From positions 6,303 through 22,255 of the forward strand of contig DKYZ01000063.1 in NCBI GenBank assembly GCA_002493515.1: a stretch of DNA of 15,953 nt, read 5' to 3'. This stretch comes from Porphyromonadaceae bacterium UBA7087. Lineage in GTDB: Bacteria; Bacteroidota; Bacteroidia; Bacteroidales; Muribaculaceae. Below are positions 5,970 to 13,551 of this stretch, piece after piece. Numbering within the stretch: the first letter of the stretch is position 1; each line of letters starts with the position of its first letter. Made by a program: the position numbers and the translations under genes. The notes beneath the pieces were generated by a model. That model saw only the letters and a program-made list of their open reading frames with translations, ran no database searches and was not told the DNA's origin.

Positions 5970-8900
5970 AGGGCGAAATAATTGAGCGCCGCTATGGCCT
6001 TGAGGAACTGCACAACATACTCGCGCGAGGTGTAGTTCCAGCGGAAGCCGAGGCGGTAGAGCAGCTGGTTGGTGAATGTGGAGTCGTAGCCTATGTAGGA
6101 GGTGGTCAGGCTGTCGGAGTCGTAAGCCAGCAGCGGCTGCAGCGACCTCACCTTTGCCGGATCCTCCATGGCCTCGGTGAGACGCCGGCGGTATTCCTCC
6201 TCCTCGACGGGCGCAATGCCGAACCCGAGCCCGTCGACGATATGGAGCACGTCACCCAGCGGTAGCCTGTGGTTGTTGCATGGCTGGAACACCGTCAGGC
6301 CGCGGGCCGTGCCGGCCAGCATCAGGATGGCGCGGCACACCTCGTCGATGGGTGAGAACTCACACGGGGCGTCGAGCGCCTCGAAGGGCACGCAGCCTAT
6401 GGCCGCATATGCCTTTATGCGCCCCATGAAGGCGTTGCTGCGGAAATTGATCTGGAACTCGCCGTCGCTGCCGCGCGCCGACAGGTTGCCCACACGCATT
6501 ATCTTGGCATTCAGACCCTTGTCGCGCACGGCTGTGAGCAGCAGATGCTCCGCGTTGTATTTTGAGTGGACATACTGGTTGGAAAGGTTCTGTCCGAAAT
6601 CCAGCATGTTCTCCGTCAGCAGGATGCCCGGGTCGGGACATCCGTCGACGCTCTCGCCGGCCACGCTCACGGTGGAGATATGCACGATGCGGGCGTTCTC
6701 CCTGAGACAGAAGTCGGCCAGATTGCGCACACTCTCCACATTCACTTTCTCAATGTCGTCGCCTGCCGAGAAATGCTTCACGTTGGCGGCGCAGTTGATC
6801 ACGGTGTCGATCTTTCCCCCTTCCAGGCATGAGGGCACCGGATCTGTCACGTCGGCCTCTATGACGCATATGCGTCCCTCGGCGAACTGCGTGTCGAACG
6901 TGTCGTCGAAATAATAGAACAGCATCGTGCGCAGGCGGCTCTCCGCCGAGATGTCGCCGGTGCGCCTCAGGGTGCAGTATATCTTCGAGTCGGTGGTCGT
7001 GACCAGCTCATGCAGCATGTGGATGCCCATGAAGCCCGTGGCGCCGGTGAGCAGTACGTTGCCCAGGCTCTGGCTCTCGCCGTCGAGGAAGGTGCGGAGG
7101 TTGTTGGCGCCGAGCACGCCGGCGAACTCCGATTCCGGTTTGCCGGCCGCATTGGCGTCGCCGTGTGCCTGGGGCGCTGTTTCCGCGCCCTTGCCCTGTA
7201 TCAGGGCAGCTATCTGTCGCGGAGTGCGGGCCTCGAACACGTTCTTGTAGCTTACCGGATGTCCGGCAGCCGAAAGGGCGGCCACTACCTTTATGGCATT
7301 GATCGAGGTGCCTCCTATGGCGAAGAAATTGTCGTTGGCCCCCACGCGCTCCCGGTTGAGGATACGGGCGAAGGCGTCAGCCACAGTCTTCTCAATCTCC
7401 CCTTCAGGCTCCACGTATGGCTCCTCGTCGGCGATGTGTGGCTCGGGAAGCGCCTTGCGGTTGATCTTGCCGTTGGGCGTGAGCGGCATGGCCTCCACCA
7501 TGGTGTATGCGTCGGGCACCATATATTCGGTGAGCGAGGCGGCAAGGTGCGTGCGGAGTTTCTCCGTGTCGATCTCCCCTTCGGCTGTGTAGTAGAGACA
7601 TAGGTGCTGGATATTGCTGACCTCGCGCACGTCGGCGGCGGCCATCTTCAGCCCCGGATAGCCCAGGGCCACATTCTCTATCTCCCCAAGCTCGATGCGG
7701 AGTCCACGGAGTTTCACCTGATGGTCGATACGTCCCAGGATTGTCACGTCGCCAGTGTCGTCCCAGCGGGCGAGGTCGCCCGTGCGGTAGGCGCGCATGC
7801 CGTGCCAGTCGACGAACGCCTCGGCGGTCTTGTCGGGAAGGTTGTTGTAGCCGGCGCCCACACCTGCGCCAAAGATATATAGCTCGCCTACGGCGCCCAC
7901 GGGCAGCTCGCCTCCCCAGGCGTCGATTATGCGCTCGCTCTCGTTATAGAAAGCGGGTCCGGCCGAGATCGGCCTGTCGGGATAGAGGAGGTTGTGGTTG
8001 CTGCCGACGGTACACTCCGTCGGGCCGTATTCGTTGACGGCCAGCCCGTTGAATCCGGTGGCGAAAAGCTTGTTTATGAGACTTGTCTTGAATCCCTCGC
8101 CGCCTATGTTGAGAAGTTTTGCCTCCGAGACGGCTTTTGCGAAGTCTGGGAGCTCAAGCATGGCGTCGAGGCGGCTCGGCGTGATGTCGAAGGCATCCAC
8201 CTTGTGTCGCAGCATCAGCTGCGACAGCAGCGTCACGTCCTTGCATTCCTCCTCGTTGGCGAGCACCAGCGCGTGTCCCGAGGTGAGCGACGTGCCCAGA
8301 TCAACGAGCGACGCGTCAAACGATATGGTGACTATCAGCATGTTGACCCTGATTTCGGGATGCGGCTCGTAGAACTCGGTGTAGTAGCCGTAGAGGTAGT
8401 TGGCGATGCAGCGGTGGGGAATCATCACCCCTTTCGGGCGTCCTGTCGAGCCGGAGGTGTAGATCATGTAGGCTATGCTGTCGGGCAGGATCTCCACTTC
8501 GGGGTGTGAGTTGTCGGCATGAGCCGTCACCTCGCTGACGTCGAGTGCCTTTCCGGGGTAAAGCTCCATGCGGTCGGGGGTGGTGATGATGAATCGTGCG
8601 CCGGAATCCTCTGTGATCAAGCGAATGCGGTCGGCGGGGTATTCCGGGTCGCAGGGTATGTAGGCGGCCCCGGCCTTCATTATGCCGTAGATTGCGGATA
8701 TGAGGAAAGACCTTCTCGGCAGGAGCACCACCACGCGGTCGCTCGGGCGGACGCCCTTGGCTATGAGGTAGTTGGCAACTCGGTTGCATTCCTCGTCAAA
8801 TTCGCGGTAGGTCAGGCTCCTGTCGCAGGCTATCACCGCCGGAGCGTCGGGAGCGGCCGTCGCCCTGGCCTCCATCGCGCCGGGGAAACTCGTGTAGGGC

Positions 8901-11900
8901 ACGCTTCCCGTGCGGCCATCCCTGATTTTGGCAAGCTGCGCCTCCTGAGCGTCGTCGGTCATGACGCCGTCGGCTACGGTAGGCGCATCCGCCAGGCTGA
9001 CGCTGAGAGTGCGCATCATGCGGAGAAGCAGCTCCATGTCCTTGCGGGAGTAGACGGAGGTGTCATATTCGAGGGTCAGCTCATATTCCGAGGCGTCCGG
9101 CTCGAAGACGAGAAGAGTCAGCGGCACCTTGGCCGTGTCGAGCTTCAGTTCAATGGGCTCGAGACGGAGAGGCGTCGTGTCATCCCCGTTTAGGCTTATG
9201 CCCCCTTCGTAGACGTACATGATCTCGGGGCGCACGCCGAATTTCTCCACCAGGGAGGTGAAGGGATAGAAGTCGTAGTCCTGGGTGGTGAGGAATTGCT
9301 GCTGTATATCGCGGGCGAACTCCAGCGGCGAGGCCGCGGGGCGGTCGCATCGCGACACGACGGGCAGTGTCTTCACATACATGCCGGTGGTAGGTAGCAG
9401 CCGCATGTCGGAGCGGCCGTTGTTTACCGTCGTGATCTGGATGGTCTTCTCGCGCGTGAGGCGGTGGAGCAGCTGCAGCATTGCCGAGAGGAAATAGTTG
9501 CTTGCGGTCAGCGCCCCTCTGGAGCAGAATGAGCGTATGTCTCCGGCGGGCATGCGCAGGCTGAGGCGTCCCATGCCTCCGGCAATGTCGTTGTCGGGCA
9601 CGGCGCTGCGCGGATATGAGGTGGGCTCGGAGTCGGCAACAAGGAGGGCAAACCATTCCTGGGCCTTGTCGACGGCCTCGCTCTCGAGCAAGTCGGCCTC
9701 GTCGAGGGCATGGTCGAGGGCTCCGTAACCCTCCTTCTCAAGAATCTGGCCGGAATATGCCTTCATCAGGTCGTCGGCGAAGACCATGGCCGAGACTCCG
9801 TCGAAGATGATGTGGTGGGTGTCGCGCATCAGATACACCTCGTCGCCGAAGGTGAATATCTCGCAGCGGATCAGCGGCTCCTCAAGCAGGTTGAACGGGC
9901 GCACGCGCTCCTGGAAGAAATCGCTGCCGGGGCGGCTGTCAAGCCTGGTCACCTTGACTTCCACCGTAGCCTCTTCGTCGCGCTGCTGCATCACGTCGGC
10001 TCCGCGCATCACAATGCGTGTCTTGAGCCCCGGATGAGCTTCGATCACCGCCTCAAGGGCCTGGCGCAGACGCTCTACGTCAGTGCCGTCGGGGAGCCGG
10101 AAGGCCTGGGGAATGTTATATTGCAGGGCATCGCGGTTCATCTCCCAGTCGATGTATACGCCGCGCTGGTTCTCGGTGAGGGGATAGTATTTCCTGCGCT
10201 GCCGTGGAGCCTTCTCCGGTCTGGCCTCTCCGGCAGAGGCGCCTCTCCCCAGGCGGGCGGCGATTTCGGCAACCGTGGGGGCCGACATCACCTCCTTGGC
10301 CGTGATCCTGAGCCCGGTGGCTTTCATGACCGCGGCCACAAGACGCATGGCCATCAGAGATGTGAGTCCCTCCGACACGAGATTTGACGTGACGCCGAAG
10401 CTGTCGTGAGAGAGCACGTCGGCCGCTATGTCAAGTATCTTTCGCTCCATCTCGGACGAGGGCGCTACAATCTCCGTTGGCGCCACCGCGGGCACCGGCA
10501 ACGCCTTGCGGTCAACCTTTCCGTTGGGCGTGAGCGGCATGCTCTCGAGGGGTATTACCACCGAGGGTATCATGAACTCGGTGAGCTCTTCCGACATGAA
10601 GGCCTTCAGCTGCTCGGCGTCGAGCTCGCAACCCTCCCTCACCACATAATATCCGGCGAGATTTTCCATGCCGCCGATCTCCTTGACTGCGGCCACGAAT
10701 GATTTCACCGCCGGGTGGCGTGAGGCCACGGCCTCGATTTCCCCGAGCTCTATGCGCAGGCCACGCAGTTTCACCATGCCGTCCATTCTGCCCAGGAACT
10801 CTATCTGCCCGTTTGCCAGATAGCGGGCCAGGTCGCCTGTGCGGTAGGCGGGTCTGCCGTCGATGGTCATGAATTTCTCAGCCGTGAGGTCGTCGCGGTT
10901 CAGGTAGCCCGAGGCCACGCCGGGGCCCATTATAACGAGCTCGCCGGGCACTCCGGCCGGCACCGGCTCAAGGCGCCGGTCGAGGATACGGACCTCGTAT
11001 CCCGGTATGGGACGCCCGATGATTCGTCCGTCGGTAGCCCCCTCCAGCTCATAGGCCGTGGCAATGACCGAGCATTCGGTGGGGCCGTAGAGGTTGAGGA
11101 AGCGGTAGGGCAGCGGTCCGAGAGGGGGCAGCTTCTCGCCTCCTCCCGAGAATACCCTCACCGAGGGGAGGTCGAAGAGCGTGGCCATCTGCCAGGCTAT
11201 CTGTGTGGTCATGAAGAGCACCGTCAGTTTCTCCCGCTCGATGTAGTCGTGCATGGCGGTGAGGTCAAGACGCACTTCGGGATCGAAGATGTGGACGGTG
11301 GCGCCGGCCTGCAGCGCGGGGTAGAGGTCCATGATGTGCGCGTCAAATCCGAACGTGGCGTATGCGCCGGTGCGGTCGCTCTTGCAGAGGGATATCAGGC
11401 TGATGTATGTGGCGCAGAAGTTCACCACATTCCGCTGGCGCAGCACCACTCCCTTGGGTTTGCCCGTGGAGCCGGACGTATACAGCACCACCATGGGCGA
11501 GTCGGGGGTGCAGAGGCATATGGGCTCCGCATCCTTTCCGAGCGTGGATATGACGCCGGAGGAGACTACCGAGCCTTTGAACGCCGGCAGCTTGCCGGCC
11601 ACGAGATTGTCTTCATCGAGAATGAGCCTCAACCCGGCGTCTTCCACCATGAACTCCAGGCGCTCCTGCGGGAAGTGCGGGTCGAGAGGCATATAGGCGG
11701 CTCCCGCCTTCATCACGGCCAGCGGATATATGGCCATGAGCTCGGAGCGCTCTATCATGATGCCCACGAAATCGCCCGGTCTCACACCCGCAGTGTCGCG
11801 CAGATAGCGGGCCAGGGCGTCAGTCACGCGGTCAAGCTCGCCGTATGTGAGGCTGCGGTCGGAGAACACTATCGCGGTTTTGTCGGGATTCCGGCGCGCC

Positions 11901-13249
11901 GAGGCGGCGACAAGCGCCGGCACCGTGGCTGCGGGGTCGGCGAGCGACGGGCCGCCGCACGACATCTCCAGCACCTCGTCGCGCTGCTGCGGCGCGAGGG
12001 TGGGGAGGGAGTCGACGGGCGCCGACATGTCTGCCTTCATCATAGCGCGCAGAATCTCCGATATGGCGTCGGCCAGGGCCATGATGAGCCCGCGGCTGAA
12101 AAGGTCGCTGCGGTAGGAGAAATGCAGTTCCGCCTCGTGGCCGTCGATAAACATCTCTGCCGAGACCTTCTCGCCGGTTGAAACCATCGGGAGCTGTGTC
12201 AGCACCACCTCCTTGCCGTTGACGTAGGCAGAGGCCATGAGCTCCCCCTGGTAGGCGAATATGAAATCGGAGTTTACGCCGAAATCGCGTGCCGCGTCGG
12301 CAAAGGAGTAAAGGCCGTTCTCGCGGAAACACTTCTGCTGCCTCTTCAGCCCCTCCAGGAGGGAGCCTATGCTTTCGCCCGGGGTGAGGGTGATTCTTAC
12401 GGGGAGCGTGCGCACCATCATGGAGATGGTGTTGCCGTGGATTCTCTCGCGGCCGTGGAAGATGGTGGCCAGTGTCAGGTCGTCGCGGCGGTAGAAGCGC
12501 GACAGGGCTATTCCGGCCGCGGCAGTAGCCGGGATGCTCTGGGGGAATCCGTGGGCGGCACACCATTTCCTGTATTCGTCGGCCTCTATCCCGGGCTTCA
12601 TTGTCAGGGTGTCGAAGCTTTCGCTCTCTCCGTTCATGTCGGGCATGAGGTCGAAGGCCGGATTGCAGCCCTCGAGCATGGCGGCGAACGTCTTGTGCTG
12701 TGCCTCCAGCTCGGGCGACTCGCGCAGCTCGGCCTCCCGGGCTGCCACGTCGAAGGCCGACAGCGGCTCCTCCTCAAGCGGAAGGCCCCGGTAGGCGCGG
12801 TCGAGCTGCTCCATGAATGCCTTGTGGCTGAGGCCGTCGTAGATCACGTGGTGTATGTCGGTGAAGAGGTATACCCCCTTCTCGGTGTGTATCACAATGA
12901 AACGCGATATTCGGCCGGACTCGAAGTCGAATGGCCTCACCAGGGAATCGTAGGAGGAGTGCAGCTGCTCCTCGGTCATCTCGGCAGTCTCCACTTCCAC
13001 CAGCGAGTCCTGGTCGGCATACATCACGGGCATCCCCTCGGCGTTGGAGATGATCGTGGCCGACAACACCGGATATGCCCTGACCATTGTCCGCATGGCC
13101 TCCGCGAGGCGCTCCGGATCGTCCACGCCTGTCATGAAATGCAGATGCGGAAGATGATAGATGGTGGGTTGGTCGCTTTGGACGGTGGAGATGTATATTC
13201 CCGCCTGTGTCTGTGACAGGGGAACGGGATTGGCGCGTGAGGGAATCAT
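5966..13249 (-). CDS. Non-ribosomal peptide synthetase, two modules with terminal reductase (C-A-T-C-A-T-R)
   Basis: This 2427-residue synthetase has, in order: C1 about 5-425 (HHVIYDG, 133-139); A1 about 440-920 (TSGSTGKPKG 591-600, NLYGPTE 719-725, YRTGDLAR 802-809, PLTPNGKVDRKAL 905-917); T1 about 930-1000 (GLTS, Ser964); C2 about 1020-1440 (HHIIFDG, 1145-1151); A2 about 1455-1940 (TSGSTGRPKG 1598-1607, NEYGPTE 1739-1745, PLTPNGKINRKAL 1922-1934); T2 about 1945-2020 (AIGGTS, Ser1982); and a thioester-reductase domain 2062-2427 (TGATGFMG 2068-2075, Ser2192/Thr2193, YVHSK 2226-2230). No thioesterase or epimerisation domain is present, so release is reductive, to a dipeptide aldehyde or alcohol. 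The opening C domain suggests N-acylation. My manual pocket codes are DAMFSGLVIK for A1 (aliphatic-like) and DAVDNGEVGK for A2 (acidic at 278 and 322, so perhaps a basic substrate). ATG at 13249 was chosen over an upstream in-frame ATG at 13333 because it overlaps the STAS stop as ATGA and opens directly into a normal C domain (VPLSQTQAGIY). Confidence 0.95.
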   Translation of the reverse strand: MIPSRANPVPLSQTQAGIYISTVQSDQPTIYHLPHLHFMTGVDDPERLAEAMRTMVRAYPVLSATIISNAEGMPVMYADQDSLVEVETAEMTEEQLHSSYDSLVRPFDFESGRISRFIVIHTEKGVYLFTDIHHVIYDGLSHKAFMEQLDRAYRGLPLEEEPLSAFDVAAREAELRESPELEAQHKTFAAMLEGCNPAFDLMPDMNGESESFDTLTMKPGIEADEYRKWCAAHGFPQSIPATAAAGIALSRFYRRDDLTLATIFHGRERIHGNTISMMVRTLPVRITLTPGESIGSLLEGLKRQQKCFRENGLYSFADAARDFGVNSDFIFAYQGELMASAYVNGKEVVLTQLPMVSTGEKVSAEMFIDGHEAELHFSYRSDLFSRGLIMALADAISEILRAMMKADMSAPVDSLPTLAPQQRDEVLEMSCGGPSLADPAATVPALVAASARRNPDKTAIVFSDRSLTYGELDRVTDALARYLRDTAGVRPGDFVGIMIERSELMAIYPLAVMKAGAAYMPLDPHFPQERLEFMVEDAGLRLILDEDNLVAGKLPAFKGSVVSSGVISTLGKDAEPICLCTPDSPMVVLYTSGSTGKPKGVVLRQRNVVNFCATYISLISLCKSDRTGAYATFGFDAHIMDLYPALQAGATVHIFDPEVRLDLTAMHDYIEREKLTVLFMTTQIAWQMATLFDLPSVRVFSGGGEKLPPLGPLPYRFLNLYGPTECSVIATAYELEGATDGRIIGRPIPGYEVRILDRRLEPVPAGVPGELVIMGPGVASGYLNRDDLTAEKFMTIDGRPAYRTGDLARYLANGQIEFLGRMDGMVKLRGLRIELGEIEAVASRHPAVKSFVAAVKEIGGMENLAGYYVVREGCELDAEQLKAFMSEELTEFMIPSVVIPLESMPLTPNGKVDRKALPVPAVAPTEIVAPSSEMERKILDIAADVLSHDSFGVTSNLVSEGLTSLMAMRLVAAVMKATGLRITAKEVMSAPTVAEIAARLGRGASAGEARPEKAPRQRRKYYPLTENQRGVYIDWEMNRDALQYNIPQAFRLPDGTDVERLRQALEAVIEAHPGLKTRIVMRGADVMQQRDEEATVEVKVTRLDSRPGSDFFQERVRPFNLLEEPLIRCEIFTFGDEVYLMRDTHHIIFDGVSAMVFADDLMKAYSGQILEKEGYGALDHALDEADLLESEAVDKAQEWFALLVADSEPTSYPRSAVPDNDIAGGMGRLSLRMPAGDIRSFCSRGALTASNYFLSAMLQLLHRLTREKTIQITTVNNGRSDMRLLPTTGMYVKTLPVVSRCDRPAASPLEFARDIQQQFLTTQDYDFYPFTSLVEKFGVRPEIMYVYEGGISLNGDDTTPLRLEPIELKLDTAKVPLTLLVFEPDASEYELTLEYDTSVYSRKDMELLLRMMRTLSVSLADAPTVADGVMTDDAQEAQLAKIRDGRTGSVPYTSFPGAMEARATAAPDAPAVIACDRSLTYREFDEECNRVANYLIAKGVRPSDRVVVLLPRRSFLISAIYGIMKAGAAYIPCDPEYPADRIRLITEDSGARFIITTPDRMELYPGKALDVSEVTAHADNSHPEVEILPDSIAYMIYTSGSTGRPKGVMIPHRCIANYLYGYYTEFYEPHPEIRVNMLIVTISFDASLVDLGTSLTSGHALVLANEEECKDVTLLSQLMLRHKVDAFDITPSRLDAMLELPDFAKAVSEAKLLNIGGEGFKTSLINKLFATGFNGLAVNEYGPTECTVGSNHNLLYPDRPISAGPAFYNESERIIDAWGGELPVGAVGELYIFGAGVGAGYNNLPDKTAEAFVDWHGMRAYRTGDLARWDDTGDVTILGRIDHQVKLRGLRIELGEIENVALGYPGLKMAAADVREVSNIQHLCLYYTAEGEIDTEKLRTHLAASLTEYMVPDAYTMVEAMPLTPNGKINRKALPEPHIADEEPYVEPEGEIEKTVADAFARILNRERVGANDNFFAIGGTSINAIKVVAALSAAGHPVSYKNVFEARTPRQIAALIQGKGAETAPQAHGDANAAGKPESEFAGVLGANNLRTFLDGESQSLGNVLLTGATGFMGIHMLHELVTTTDSKIYCTLRRTGDISAESRLRTMLFYYFDDTFDTQFAEGRICVIEADVTDPVPSCLEGGKIDTVINCAANVKHFSAGDDIEKVNVESVRNLADFCLRENARIVHISTVSVAGESVDGCPDPGILLTENMLDFGQNLSNQYVHSKYNAEHLLLTAVRDKGLNAKIMRVGNLSARGSDGEFQINFRSNAFMGRIKAYAAIGCVPFEALDAPCEFSPIDEVCRAILMLAGTARGLTVFQPCNNHRLPLGDVLHIVDGLGFGIAPVEEEEYRRRLTEAMEDPAKVRSLQPLLAYDSDSLTTSYIGYDSTFTNQLLYRLGFRWNYTSREYVVQFLKAIAALNYFAL

Positions 13250-13551
13250 CTGATCTTGAATATCTGGGTGAAACCTGTCATGTCGAATACAGTGCGTATG
13301 GCGTCGTTGAGGTTCTCGACCGCCATCGTGCATCCTGCGGCGTTGGCTCTCTTGAGCAGGGTGATGAACGAGCGCAGTCCGGCGCTGCTGATGTATTCCA
13401 TTTTTGCGCAGTCGATTACGATGTCGCCTATGAACCCTTCTGCCGGGATGCCCGCTGTCCGGGCATCGAAATCGGGCGATGTGAATGTGTCTACACGCCC
13501 TTCTACGGCGATGACTGTGAGATTCTCTTTCTGATCGATATTAAGTTTCAT
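13246..13551 (-). CDS. STAS-domain anti-sigma-factor antagonist (RsbV/SpoIIAA-like)
   Basis: This 101-residue protein is a single STAS domain, the normal length for SpoIIAA or RsbV. In partner switching such a protein, when not phosphorylated, binds an HATPase-type kinase and displaces that kinase's other partner; the kinase turns it off by serine phosphorylation and a SpoIIE/RsbU phosphatase turns it back on. The core reads IVIDCAKMEYISSAGLRSF (44-62). Ser56 lines up with the phosphorylated serine of RsbV by my alignment, with Ser55 the alternative. The gene is embedded between the phosphatase gene and the NRPS gene with ATGA overlaps on both sides, and an intact candidate kinase domain is carried on the MATE protein encoded downstream. 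No sigma factor gene is present in the window, so its final target is not known. Confidence 0.9.
   Translation of the reverse strand: MKLNIDQKENLTVIAVEGRVDTFTSPDFDARTAGIPAEGFIGDIVIDCAKMEYISSAGLRSFITLLKRANAAGCTMAVENLNDAIRTVFDMTGFTQIFKIR

Noticed and set aside
5966..7060. The C-terminal domain of the NRPS as a thioesterase or a separate dehydrogenase gene
   Set aside because: It is in frame with T2, has TGATGFMG and YVHSK rather than a GxSxG thioesterase motif, and fits the thioester-reductase family.
7010..13216. Several plus-strand open frames of 150-310 codons opposite the NRPS gene
   Set aside because: The minus-strand NRPS shows continuous catalytic motifs through all of these stretches. 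The plus-strand products have no domains, no leaders and no consistent spacing.
13250..13333. NRPS start 28 codons upstream at 13333
   Set aside because: The added residues do not resemble a condensation-domain N-terminus and would overlap the STAS gene by 88 bases. The ATG at 13249 gives the ATGA overlap seen across the operon.
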